A stretch of DNA of 17,478 nucleotides, from the NCBI GenBank assembly GCA_947632355.1, contig CANROY010000022.1, forward strand, positions 1 to 17,478, read 5' to 3'. Shown in pieces: positions 1-7,147 of this stretch; the first letter of the stretch is position 1; each line of letters starts with the position of its first letter. The stretch is from an uncultured Bacilli bacterium. Lineage in GTDB: Bacteria; Bacillota_I; Bacilli_A; RF39; UBA660. The notes below the pieces were generated by a model. It was not told the DNA's origin. It saw only the letters and a program-made list of their open reading frames with translations, and searched no databases. The position numbers were made by a program, and so were the translations under genes.

Positions 1-115
1 TTTATTGCTATTTTGGGAACTTATTCATTTACACATTTCTTATTTTATTAAACGGGAACTTCCTTTTTAATTCTTCCACGAATTGCATTATGTATTGGAA
101 ATTGAATTGTAAAAT

Positions 116-144
116 TTGACATTTACTAAAAAAAGTAGTAAGAT
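116..144 (+). promoter_or_regulatory. Sigma-A promoter for the gene at 174
   Basis: TTGACA at 116-121 and TAAGAT at 139-144 are separated by 17 bases, the optimal sigma-A spacing. The predicted start lies about 22 bases before the GGGGG ribosome binding site of the gene at 174. The -35 box is a perfect consensus match and the -10 differs at one position. Confidence 0.7.
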
Positions 145-173
145 AGAAAACATTAAAAAAAGGGGGAATTAAA

Positions 174-770
174 ATGTTAAAAGAATATTCATCTATTTTT
201 TATCAATATTTACTTAACAGTGGCTTTAATCCAAACGATTACCATAAAATATTAGAATTAGTGCAAAGTGTACCAAAATCTATGTCTGCTCGTATGCAAA
301 AAGAAAATACCTATTTGCTTTCAAAATATGTAGATTATAAATCATTAGATCAATTTGAACTGAATGGTGCTTGTGGGTATTTGGATAATGAAAATGGGAT
401 GGATATACCAACACCAACGGTATTAAGTGGAAAATATTTTCCAAATAAACAACCGGTTGTACCAAAAAGTGTTTATGGTAGTGTTCCTACTATGGATGAA
501 TTTGATGCAGTTGTGGCTTTTCAAGATTGGCATTCCACTTTATATCAAATTAATCAATTATTAGCAACTCTTCATTATCGTATTCCAAATAATTATTTTG
601 GTTTTATTGCAGACAAAAAAGATGCAAATTTAAACTTAAAATTAGGAATTTATAAAAGTTTATTAGAAAATATTAATGAACATAGTCCTTACAAACATGA
701 ACTTGTACATGATGCAATTAAGGATTCTGAAAAAGAAATCTATTTAATTCGAAAAAAAAAGGAGAATTAA
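174..770 (+). CDS. Hypothetical protein, 198 aa, family not recognised
   Basis: I do not recognise this protein. It starts at an ATG preceded by a strong GGGGG ribosome binding site and a near-consensus sigma-A promoter. It has no signal peptide or membrane segment and looks cytoplasmic and mixed in composition. A middle stretch rich in Pro, Gly and Val (about residues 78-104) divides a helical N-terminal part from a C-terminal part with aromatic and His residues (DWHSTLYQINQLL near 118-130). The C-terminus is strongly basic (RKKKEN). It converges on the minus-strand lipoprotein gene and the two coding ends overlap by 4 bases, so it is probably transcribed alone. The clear promoter, ribosome binding site and codon pattern support a real gene; no function can be assigned. 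Confidence 0.85.
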   Translation: MLKEYSSIFYQYLLNSGFNPNDYHKILELVQSVPKSMSARMQKENTYLLSKYVDYKSLDQFELNGACGYLDNENGMDIPTPTVLSGKYFPNKQPVVPKSVYGSVPTMDEFDAVVAFQDWHSTLYQINQLLATLHYRIPNNYFGFIADKKDANLNLKLGIYKSLLENINEHSPYKHELVHDAIKDSEKEIYLIRKKKEN

Positions 771-776
771 TCTCCT
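760..776 (-). terminator. Intrinsic terminator of the yidD/lipoprotein operon
   Basis: AGGAGA (760-765) and TCTCCT (771-776) form a perfect 6-bp stem around a 5-base loop. On the minus strand it is followed by a run of nine T (751-759 complement). It spans the stop codons of both convergent genes. On the plus strand no U-tract follows, so it mainly serves the minus-strand operon. Confidence 0.75.
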
Positions 777-1621
777 AAAGTAGCATTTCTAATATTTTCC
801 ATATACTCATTCATAATGGTGAAATAAGTATCATTGTTTTCCTTTTCCTCTTTGGTTAAGGTTTCCATTGTATTGACAGTGATGACTTTTGCACCATTTT
901 TTTCAAGTTCTTTTATTGTATCACTTTTTTCTTCCGTATCTTTCATAAATAGAGTAGTATAGGTTTTGTTTTTAAAATTATTTTGAACTGTATTTAAATT
1001 TGTTTCCTCTTCTAAAGAAATAACATTAAACCCATAATTTTTTAAGTATTTAAACATATTTGAAGAAGCAACAATCGTTCCTTTACCAATTTCGTTTGCA
1101 CTTTTGGCAACGTTTCTTAACTCTGCATCCATAACGGATAATTTTTCTGCTAAAACATTGTAGCGATTTTCTAATTCCTCTTTGGCATATTTACTACTGA
1201 CAAAATCTTGTAAATTATCTTTAATGGTTTTGGCAAGCATTAAATAATAGTTGGGACTTAACCAAAGTTCTTCAACACCATTATCAAACTTTAACCCATA
1301 AGCAACATCAATGATATAAAGTTTACGATTGCTATTAATTAAGTTCTTGGCTACAGTTTGTTCGTTGGATAAACCATTATAAATAAAAATATCGTTTTTA
1401 CTGTATTGCTTTACTTGTTTACTCGTAAGTTCGTATTCTTTAACATTGGCACCATCTGGGTAAATACTTAAAATTAAACCATCTTGATAAATTTGTTCTG
1501 TTAAAAATCCAATAGGATAAACAGTTGTTAATACTTTTAAACCATCACTTTTTTTGTTACTACAACCACAAGTAAATGCAATTAACCCTAAAAGTAGGAC
1601 ACTTAAAATTTTCTTTTTCAT
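767..1621 (-). CDS. ZnuA/TroA-like metal-binding lipoprotein, apparently without its metal ligands
   Basis: This resembles the substrate-binding lipoprotein of zinc/manganese ABC importers (cluster A-I, TroA superfamily) and would be tethered outside the membrane. A basic start and hydrophobic stretch (residues 2-19) lead to Cys20 with Gly at -1, a usable lipobox (Cys18 is the alternative). Family landmarks are VLTTVYPIGFLTEQI (30-44), a YPDGANVKEYELTSKQ segment (54-69), DIFIYNGL (77-84), LWLSP (119-123) and the C-terminal GAKVITVN (243-250). By my alignment the four usual ligand positions, His-His-His-Asp/Glu, are Lys61, Glu118, Ser187 and Asn250. The length of 284 aa is normal. It overlaps the yidD stop by ATGA and shares its operon; no permease or ATPase gene is nearby. 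It may bind something other than zinc, or be a partner without transport function. Family assignment is fairly sure; ligand loss is by eye only. Confidence 0.82.
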   Translation of the reverse strand: MKKKILSVLLLGLIAFTCGCSNKKSDGLKVLTTVYPIGFLTEQIYQDGLILSIYPDGANVKEYELTSKQVKQYSKNDIFIYNGLSNEQTVAKNLINSNRKLYIIDVAYGLKFDNGVEELWLSPNYYLMLAKTIKDNLQDFVSSKYAKEELENRYNVLAEKLSVMDAELRNVAKSANEIGKGTIVASSNMFKYLKNYGFNVISLEEETNLNTVQNNFKNKTYTTLFMKDTEEKSDTIKELEKNGAKVITVNTMETLTKEEKENNDTYFTIMNEYMENIRNATLGD

Positions 1622-1839
1622 ACATTCTCCTTCTCGGGGACGGCATCATATCCATAACTTCCGTTTGGATGACACTTTAAAATTCTTTTGACCCCTAATT
1701 TTATTCCTTTAATAGCTCCAAATCTTTCAATAGCAATTTTAGTATATTCACTACAAGTAGGAGTAAACCGACACATTTTATGAGAAGCTAAAGGTAAGAT
1801 TTGATAACAATTGATTAAGAAAATACAAATTTTTTTCAT
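1618..1839 (-). CDS. yidD: Membrane protein insertion efficiency factor YidD
   Basis: YidD is a small membrane-associated protein thought to help the YidC insertase place proteins in the membrane. The family signature is clear: CRFTPTCSEYTKIAIERFG followed by KCHPNGSYGYDAVP, with the paired Cys and the G-x-D-x-VP ending. The start at 1839 gives 73 aa, with the expected MKKICIFLINCYQ amphipathic N-terminus and a GGTGAT ribosome binding site 4 bases upstream; an in-frame ATG at 1857 lacks one and would add six atypical residues. In many Bacillota yidD sits in the rpmH-rnpA-yidC cluster; here it is joined to the ZnuA-like lipoprotein gene by an ATGA stop-start overlap, implying translational coupling. 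The gene ends in TGA, which supports the standard code. Confidence 0.95.
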   Translation of the reverse strand: MKKICIFLINCYQILPLASHKMCRFTPTCSEYTKIAIERFGAIKGIKLGVKRILKCHPNGSYGYDAVPEKENV

Positions 1840-1855
1840 TTGTATCACCATAATC

Positions 1856-1884
1856 ATTTTACTACAATTTTTTTTTGATGTAAA
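1856..1884 (-). promoter_or_regulatory. Candidate sigma-A promoter for yidD
   Basis: On the minus strand TTTACA (1884-1879) and TAAAAT (1861-1856) are 17 bases apart. The implied transcript would have a leader of only about 10 bases, so the ribosome binding site would lie at its very start. A second -10-like TATAAT on the minus strand at 1895-1890 would give a longer leader but lacks a good -35. Confidence 0.4.
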
Positions 1885-1918
1885 ATAATATTATATAGAG
1901 ATAGGGTGGTTTTTTGTA

Positions 1919-2401
1919 ATGGAAAATGAAATTATTGTGCTGTTACCAAAAAAAGATGTGATTTTAAAAGAATCTATTTTTGATTATCTTCCTCTTTATG
2001 AAAATAAGATTTATGTGGTCAATCATGTTTCCGAAGAAGAATTTTTATTAATGAAAGAACAAATAAATAGGGAGGGTCGCTTAAGAGAGCGAGATCCAAA
2101 CTTTGATTTTTCTTATCATCTGCATCATTATTTACTTTTTCATCATCCTAAAAATGCATTTACTTATGTTTATGATTATGATCATCCCAAAAAGAATGGC
2201 TCTTATTATATAGAAGATGGTAAACTTTTCTTTAGTGAAATGTTAATTCCATTTCCAAATAATGGACTATTTTATAATACAAAGAAAGATCTTAAAATTT
2301 ATACGACTGCTACTTTTCAAAATATTTTAAAGTATTATACTCAAGAGAAAGGAAAAGAAACTACATTACAATTAGTAAAAAAAGAAGAATTAGAGTCCTA
2401 A
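1919..2401 (+). CDS. Hypothetical protein, 160 aa, His/Tyr-rich, family not recognised
   Basis: I cannot assign this protein to a family. It starts at ATG 1919 with a GGGTGG ribosome binding site about 9 bases upstream and has no signal peptide or membrane segment. The N-terminus begins with beta-like hydrophobic strands (EIIVLLPKKDVIL, then KIYVVNHVSEEEF). The middle is unusually rich in His and aromatic residues (HLHHYLLFHHPKNAFTYVYDYDHP, about residues 67-90). The C-terminal third has further short strands (LKIYTTATFQNILKYY). It is divergent from yidD and is followed after 78 bases by rnc, which has its own promoter. The His cluster could bind metal, but no spacing matches a motif I know. 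Confidence 0.85.
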   Translation: MENEIIVLLPKKDVILKESIFDYLPLYENKIYVVNHVSEEEFLLMKEQINREGRLRERDPNFDFSYHLHHYLLFHHPKNAFTYVYDYDHPKKNGSYYIEDGKLFFSEMLIPFPNNGLFYNTKKDLKIYTTATFQNILKYYTQEKGKETTLQLVKKEELES

Positions 2402-2414
2402 AAATTTTGGTTTC

Positions 2415-2445
2415 TTAACACAAATGGGGTGCAACGTGCTATAAT
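2415..2445 (+). promoter_or_regulatory. Extended -10 promoter for rnc-smc
   Basis: A perfect TATAAT at 2440-2445 is preceded by TGC, an extended -10 (TGnTATAAT). TTAACA at 2415-2420 is a possible -35 but lies 19 bases away, so the extended -10 probably carries most of the recognition. It sits 34 bases before the rnc start. Confidence 0.6.
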
Positions 2446-2478
2446 GTAATTTAGAAGACTTTAGAGGATGTGTTACAT

Positions 2479-3129
2479 ATGAAAGAAAAACTAAAAAAAT
2501 ATGGCATAACAATTCAAAATGAAACTTTATTACAAACTGCCTTAACACATAGTTCTTTTTCGAATGAACATAAAACGGATAACTATGAACGTTTAGAGTT
2601 TTTAGGAGACGCCGTTTTAGAACTTGTAACGAGTGAATATTTATTTTTAAATACTTCTTATAAAGAAGGAGATATGAGTAAAATAAGAGCAAGTTACGTT
2701 TGTGAAGAAGCTCTTGATGCTTATGCAAAAGATATTGAGTTAGAAAAATATATACTTGTTGGTCACGGTCAAGAAAAGGATATCAATGGAACCATTATTG
2801 CTGATGTTTTTGAAAGTGTTCTTGCGGTCATCTATTTAGATTGTGGTTTAGAAGTGGTTAAAAAATTTATTTTAGAAATCATCGTTCCTTATATTGAAAA
2901 ACATGTTCAATTTAAATATGATTATAAATCTCTTTTACAAGAAATGGTCCAAACGGATAAAAAGAGTTTAGAATACGTTTTAATTAGTGAAACAGGTCCT
3001 GCTCATAAAAAAGTCTTTACGGTTGAAGTACAAATTGATGGGATGATTTATGGAAAAGGTATGGGTGGAAGCAAAAAAGAAGCCGAACAAAGAGCAGCCA
3101 AAGATGCCTATCAAAAATCTTGTAAGTAG
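2479..3129 (+). CDS. rnc: Ribonuclease III
   Basis: RNase III cleaves double-stranded RNA, including 30S rRNA precursors and structured mRNAs, as a Mg-dependent homodimer in the cytoplasm. The N-terminal endonuclease domain has the signature NYERLEFLGDAVLE (about residues 35-48) with the catalytic acids Glu40, Asp44, Asp109 and Glu112 (ADVFES), plus the ALTHSSF segment. The C-terminal dsRNA-binding domain (about 140-216) starts at DYKSLLQEMVQ and ends in GGSKKEAEQRAAKDAY. I chose ATG 2479 (216 aa) because the AGAGGA ribosome binding site at 2463-2468 lies 10 bases upstream; the GTG at 2470 would be only 1 base from it. Its stop overlaps the ribosome binding site of smc, so the two are coupled, as in the rncS-smc-ftsY order of Bacillus. 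Confidence 0.97.
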   Translation: MKEKLKKYGITIQNETLLQTALTHSSFSNEHKTDNYERLEFLGDAVLELVTSEYLFLNTSYKEGDMSKIRASYVCEEALDAYAKDIELEKYILVGHGQEKDINGTIIADVFESVLAVIYLDCGLEVVKKFILEIIVPYIEKHVQFKYDYKSLLQEMVQTDKKSLEYVLISETGPAHKKVFTVEVQIDGMIYGKGMGGSKKEAEQRAAKDAYQKSCK

Positions 3130-3140
3130 GAGGAAAAAAC

Positions 3141-6083
3141 ATGTATCTAAAATGTATTAAAGCCAATGGGTTTAAATCCTTCGCTGATAAAACAAATATT
3201 TTACTCGATAATAATATTACGTGTGTGGTTGGTCCAAATGGTAGTGGTAAATCCAATATTGTCGATGCTATTCGTTGGGTTTTAGGGGAACAATCTGTTA
3301 AAAATTTACGTGGTACCAATGGAATGAGTGATATTATTTTCTCTGGTTCAAAATCAAGAAATATGGCCTCTCGTGCTGAGGTTGCTTTAACATTTGATAA
3401 TGAAGATAAGTATTTAAAAAGCGATTTAACAGAAATTGAAGTGAAACGTGTCTTATACCGTAGTGGAGAAAGTGAATACTTTATTAATGGTGCAAAGGTA
3501 CGTTTAAAAGATATTACGGATTTATTTTTAGATAGTGGAGCAGGAGTCGATTCCTATAATATCATTAGTCAAGGAAGTATTGGTTCCGTTGTCAATAGTA
3601 AACCCGTAGAACGTAGAGTCATCTTTGAAGAAGCCGCTTGTGTTTTAAAATATAAAAAACGTAAGGAAGAAAGTTTAAAAAAATTAGAAAAAACGAAAGA
3701 CAATATTGAAAAAGTAAACTTAATTATTGAGGAGTTACAAGTTAATTTAGAGCCTTTAAAAGAACAAAGTGAAAATGCTCGTAAGTATCTTGCGTTAAAA
3801 GAGGATTTAAAAAATATTGAAATTGCAACAATTACAGAAGAAATAACGAGTATCAATACCGAATATACAAAATTAAAAGAAGAAATTGATGCCATTAACG
3901 AACAACTCTTAAAAGAAGATACGACTTCTAGTGAACAAGCAAGTGCGATTGAAACTTTAAAATTAAAAAGTTTACGTTTAGAAGAAGAGATCAGTAAAAC
4001 CAATCAAGATTTGTTAAACATAACAAGCAAATTTGTGAATTTACAAAATGAAAAAGTCATGTACACGGAACGTCAAAAATTTAATGGGAATATGAAAGAC
4101 GTCGATAACAATATTGTAAGATTAAAAGAAGAGATTTTAGAGTTAGAAAAAGCAAAGACATTATTGGAAAATGAAGGAAAGCATTTAGTAGAAACCCTTG
4201 AAAAAACCAAAAGAGAATTAGAAGAGAATAATGAAAAAGAAAGTCTTTTAAAAATTAAAAGAAATTCCGTACAACAAAAAGTACAAGAGTGCACTCGTTC
4301 CTTATTTTCGTTAACAAGTAAGCAAGAAGTATTAGAAAATAGTCTTTTAAATGATAGTAAAATGCCAAATGCGGTTAAAAATGTTTTAAATAATGTCCGT
4401 TTAAAAGGTGTACATAGTACCATTGGTAAATTAATTGAAGTACCAGAAGAATACGTTTTAGCTATTGATACCGCTTTAGGAGCTAGTGCCAATTTTATTG
4501 TTGTCGATAATGAACGTACGGCCAAAGATTGTATTACCTTTTTAAAAGAAAATAAATTAGGAAGAGCAACTTTTTTCCCACTGAATATCATTAAAGAAAA
4601 AACGATTTTTTCATCATCTTTAGAAGATGCCAAAAAAATAGATGGGTTTATAGGGGTTGCTAGTGACTTAATTTCTTATGAAGAAAGATTTTCAAATGTC
4701 ATTAAAAACCAACTTGGAAATGTACTAGTCGTTCGTGATATTGATGTATTAAATGCTTTAGGTAAAAAACTAGAATACAAATATCGTATTGTAAGTTTAG
4801 ATGGAGAAATTATGCACGCAGGTGGTTCTTTAACGGGTGGAACATTCAAAAACGATACGAGTGCTTTAAAAGATAAGTTAGAACTAGAAAATACGAAGAA
4901 GGAAATTGCCAGTGTCCGTAGTGAAAAAGAAAAACTGGAAGTCGAGTTAGCCAAGCATGAAGAAGAGTTAGGAAAATTAAGTGCTTCTGAAGAAGAATTA
5001 CAACGTAAAGCAATTACCTTACAAGAAAGTGTCAATGAAAAAAAGACAAGTCTTGATGCTAAAGCAACCAAACAAACAGAATTACAAAAAGAATTGGATG
5101 GGTCTTCGACTTTAAAAGAAGGTAAGTTAGATACCAAATTACTTTCTTTAATGGAAGAACTTGCCAAAGTAGAAAACGAAAAAACGGTTCTTGAAAGTAA
5201 TTTAGAAAGTTTAAAAGAAGAAAAAGAAACGTTACAAAATGAAATTGATACCTTAGAAAAAGAATATCGTGAGAAAAATAGTACGTATAACAAATTACAA
5301 AACGATTTAAAAACCAAAGAAGTTTCTATTGGTAAAATGGATATTCGTTTGGATAACTTACTTTTAACCTTAAATGAAAACTATAGTTTAACGTATGAGC
5401 AAGCGAAGTTATCCTATGTACTTGATATTGATGCAACAGTAGCTAAAAACAAGGTAGCCAGCTTAAAAAGTGAAATCGCTCGTTTAGGAGAAGTCAATGT
5501 CTTTGCTATCGAAGAGTATGAACGTGTAAGTACAAGATATGATTTTTTAACCAATCAAAAACAAGATTTGGAAGAATCTTGTGAAAATTTAATTGCCATT
5601 ATTAATGAAATGGATGCCATTATGATTGAAAGATTTAGTACAACGTTTGAACGTATTAATGAAGAATTTAAGGTCGTCTTTAAAAAATTATTTAAGGGTG
5701 GTAACGGAATGCTTAAATTAACGGACCCTGAAAATATTTTGGAAACGGGTATTGAGATTATTGCAGAACCACCTGGAAAGAAATTAAATTCGATTGGTTT
5801 ATTAAGTGGTGGAGAAAAAACATTAACAGCGATTGCCTTGTTGTTTGCTATATTAAATGTGAAAACTGTGCCATTCTGCGTTTTAGATGAGGTAGAAGCT
5901 GCACTAGATGAAGCAAATGTCGATGCGTTTGGTAAGTATTTACAAGAATATAAAAAGAATAGTCAATTTATCTTGATTACGCATAAGAAAAGAACAATGG
6001 AATATGCCGATAATTTGTATGGTATTACGATGCAAGAATCAGGAGTTAGTAAAATTGTTAGTGTGAAGTTAGAAAATGTATAA
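3141..6083 (+). CDS. smc: Chromosome segregation ATPase SMC, short-armed
   Basis: SMC dimerises through its hinge and, with ScpA and ScpB, extrudes DNA loops and aligns the chromosome arms. The N-terminal ATPase half has Walker A GPNGSGKS (31-38) and the KPVERR region near 153. A first coiled coil runs from about 165 to 410, and the hinge from about 415 to 570 contains GASANFIVV and the glycines of GGSLTGGTF. A second coil (about 570-780) precedes the C-terminal ATPase half, which begins near GEVNVFAIEEYERV and has the LSGGEKT signature near 888 and Walker B FCVLDEVEAALDEANV near 911-926. At 980 aa it is about 200 shorter than Bacillus SMC (about 1186), and both arms are shortened by a similar amount. 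All ATPase motifs are intact, so it should be functional. AGGAGG at 3128-3133 overlaps the rnc stop. ftsY, often next, is absent; a terminator and rpn follow. Confidence 0.97.
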   Translation: MYLKCIKANGFKSFADKTNILLDNNITCVVGPNGSGKSNIVDAIRWVLGEQSVKNLRGTNGMSDIIFSGSKSRNMASRAEVALTFDNEDKYLKSDLTEIEVKRVLYRSGESEYFINGAKVRLKDITDLFLDSGAGVDSYNIISQGSIGSVVNSKPVERRVIFEEAACVLKYKKRKEESLKKLEKTKDNIEKVNLIIEELQVNLEPLKEQSENARKYLALKEDLKNIEIATITEEITSINTEYTKLKEEIDAINEQLLKEDTTSSEQASAIETLKLKSLRLEEEISKTNQDLLNITSKFVNLQNEKVMYTERQKFNGNMKDVDNNIVRLKEEILELEKAKTLLENEGKHLVETLEKTKRELEENNEKESLLKIKRNSVQQKVQECTRSLFSLTSKQEVLENSLLNDSKMPNAVKNVLNNVRLKGVHSTIGKLIEVPEEYVLAIDTALGASANFIVVDNERTAKDCITFLKENKLGRATFFPLNIIKEKTIFSSSLEDAKKIDGFIGVASDLISYEERFSNVIKNQLGNVLVVRDIDVLNALGKKLEYKYRIVSLDGEIMHAGGSLTGGTFKNDTSALKDKLELENTKKEIASVRSEKEKLEVELAKHEEELGKLSASEEELQRKAITLQESVNEKKTSLDAKATKQTELQKELDGSSTLKEGKLDTKLLSLMEELAKVENEKTVLESNLESLKEEKETLQNEIDTLEKEYREKNSTYNKLQNDLKTKEVSIGKMDIRLDNLLLTLNENYSLTYEQAKLSYVLDIDATVAKNKVASLKSEIARLGEVNVFAIEEYERVSTRYDFLTNQKQDLEESCENLIAIINEMDAIMIERFSTTFERINEEFKVVFKKLFKGGNGMLKLTDPENILETGIEIIAEPPGKKLNSIGLLSGGEKTLTAIALLFAILNVKTVPFCVLDEVEAALDEANVDAFGKYLQEYKKNSQFILITHKKRTMEYADNLYGITMQESGVSKIVSVKLENV

Positions 6084-6110
6084 AAAGTTAAAAATGTTTA
6101 TTTTCTTTAC

Positions 6111-6140
6111 AAAAAAGTGTCAATAAAATGATGCTTTTTT
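6111..6140 (+). terminator. Intrinsic terminator after smc
   Basis: AAAAAAGTGTC (6111-6121) pairs with GATGCTTTTTT (6130-6140) around an 8-base loop, an 11-bp stem with two wobble pairs. The A/T flanks give a U-tract in both directions. It ends the rnc-smc transcript just before the promoter repeat of rpn. Confidence 0.65.
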
Positions 6141-6150
6141 CAGTTTTAGA

Positions 6151-6208
6151 AAGAAATTCACTTTCAAAAAAAGGAAATAGCAAATTTGCGGTGTATATAT
6201 AAGAGTAG
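6151..6208 (+). repeat. Promoter repeat, copy A (upstream of rpn)
   Basis: This 58-bp segment matches 9392-9449 without gaps at 52 of 58 positions. Four of the six differences fall in a 7-base stretch at 6159-6165, and the last two are at 6180 and 6187. Similarity stops sharply after the shared AAGAGTAG, where this copy continues into a hairpin leader while the other goes directly into a ribosome binding site. Confidence 0.9.
6170..6196 (+). promoter_or_regulatory. Sigma-H-like promoter for rpn
   Basis: AAAGGAAAT (6170-6178) fits the Bacillus sigma-H -35 consensus RnAGGAwWW at every position. After 11 bases, GGTGTAT (6190-6196) fits the -10 consensus RnnGAAT except for one base. The same boxes with the same spacing lie before comEA. 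In this copy the spacer contains the palindrome GCAAATTTGC. Use of a sigma-H/ComX-type factor is inferred; sigma-A reading of the TGTATATAT stretch is the alternative. Confidence 0.5.
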
Positions 6209-6210
6209 AG

Positions 6211-6233
6211 GGAAGTATTTTTTTAGTACTTCC
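6211..6233 (+). promoter_or_regulatory. Hairpin in the 5' leader of rpn
   Basis: GGAAGTA (6211-6217) and TACTTCC (6227-6233) form a perfect 7-bp stem with a 9-base U-rich loop, just after the predicted transcription start and before TTTAAATT. No such element follows the comEA copy of the promoter. It could be a weak attenuator or a stabilising 5' hairpin. Confidence 0.5.
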
Positions 6234-6265
6234 TTTAAATTGAAAAAGAAGGGAGGTGAAGCGTT

Positions 6266-7147
6266 TTGGTTGATACAAAGATATGTAAATTGGATACACC
6301 AAATTTTATGAATGATGCTTTGTTTAAAGTGATTATGACAACCCCACAAACAAGGGAGTTTGCAGTTGATATTTTGCATGCATTAACAGGAATAAAGAAA
6401 GAGTATTTAAAAAATGCAACGTATATAGGTGGAGAAGAAATTAATAAAAGACATTTAGAAGAAAAAAGACAAGCAACCGATGTTACTGTAACTATAAATG
6501 ATGAACAAAAAATCATAGTGGAGATGAACCAACAAGATACGGATACTTTATTTGATAAGAATGCTTTATATGTGATGAGTCGAATTGTAGAGAATACGAA
6601 AGGAGGAAAAGAAATACAATATCAAAAGTATATCTTAATTAATATAGATAACTTTAATTCCTTTGAAACAAAGAGACCGATACTAACATTTCTAGTGCGA
6701 GATGAAGAGGGACATATCGAGCATAACTTATATACATCCATCCATTTAATTCTTGAAAATTGTGAAAAGAATACATATAATATACCTAAAGAAGTCAAGA
6801 AGTTTGCAAGACTCATTTCTAAGAAGAAAAAGATAGAGGAGTTAGAAAGCGAATATGAAGGAGATGCACCGTATATGGCGGTGGTAAAGAAGGTGAAAGA
6901 ATTAAGTATGGATCCAGAATTTTTAGGATATTATGATGTAGAAGAGAAGCATAAAGAAGAGATAAAAGATGCGGAAGCAACAGGAGTAAGAAAAGGAATC
7001 GAACAAGGTATTCAAGAAGGTGAACATAACAAAGCTATTTCTACAGCAACAAAATTATTGCAAATGGGATTAGGAACTCCAAAAGAAATCATGGAAGCAA
7101 CTGGTTTATCTCTAGAAGAAGTGAATCGTTTAAAAGAAGAAATGTAA
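6266..7147 (+). CDS. Rpn family recombination-promoting nuclease / PD-(D/E)XK transposase-like protein
   Basis: This belongs to the PD-(D/E)XK group annotated as Rpn nucleases or 'PD-(D/E)XK family transposases'. E. coli RpnA, the studied relative, is a Mg-dependent DNA endonuclease that promotes RecA-independent recombination. The N-terminal NDALFKVIM (16-24) matches the family's DxxFK motif. The nuclease core is TDVTVTINDEQKIIVEMN (71-88), with Asp72 and Glu86; the usual third residue (Lys or Gln) appears as Asn88. The C-terminus carries the family tail of G-x-x-x-G repeats (RKGIEQGIQEGEHNK) and a helix-turn-helix-like segment (GTPKEIMEATGLSLEEV). The start is TTG 6266, set by GGGAGGTGA 9 bases upstream. 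At 293 aa it appears complete. It has its own promoter, shared in sequence with comEA, and lies where ftsY often follows smc. Confidence 0.9.
   Translation: MVDTKICKLDTPNFMNDALFKVIMTTPQTREFAVDILHALTGIKKEYLKNATYIGGEEINKRHLEEKRQATDVTVTINDEQKIIVEMNQQDTDTLFDKNALYVMSRIVENTKGGKEIQYQKYILINIDNFNSFETKRPILTFLVRDEEGHIEHNLYTSIHLILENCEKNTYNIPKEVKKFARLISKKKKIEELESEYEGDAPYMAVVKKVKELSMDPEFLGYYDVEEKHKEEIKDAEATGVRKGIEQGIQEGEHNKAISTATKLLQMGLGTPKEIMEATGLSLEEVNRLKEEM

Noticed and set aside
77..86. CACGAATTGC as a second copy of the half of the 16661-16681 palindrome
   Set aside because: Only 10 bases match, in reverse orientation, without the second arm; in AT-rich DNA this can be chance.
1..115. Possible 3' end of an upstream membrane-protein gene
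   Set aside because: All three forward frames are open from the left edge (stops at 49, 68 and beyond 110), so the true frame cannot be chosen from the window alone.
2390..2728. Minus-strand reading frame over the start of rnc
   Set aside because: It overlaps the RNase III catalytic domain and the rnc promoter and shows no recognisable protein features.
3569..5317. Long antisense reading frames within smc
   Set aside because: They are Ser/Phe-rich mirror frames caused by the Glu/Lys-rich coiled-coil codons, without ribosome binding sites or family motifs.
6151..6208. The 58-bp repeat as a transposon end or CRISPR-like unit
   Set aside because: There are only two copies, both in the same orientation directly before start codons, without terminal inverted repeats, target duplications or regular spacing.
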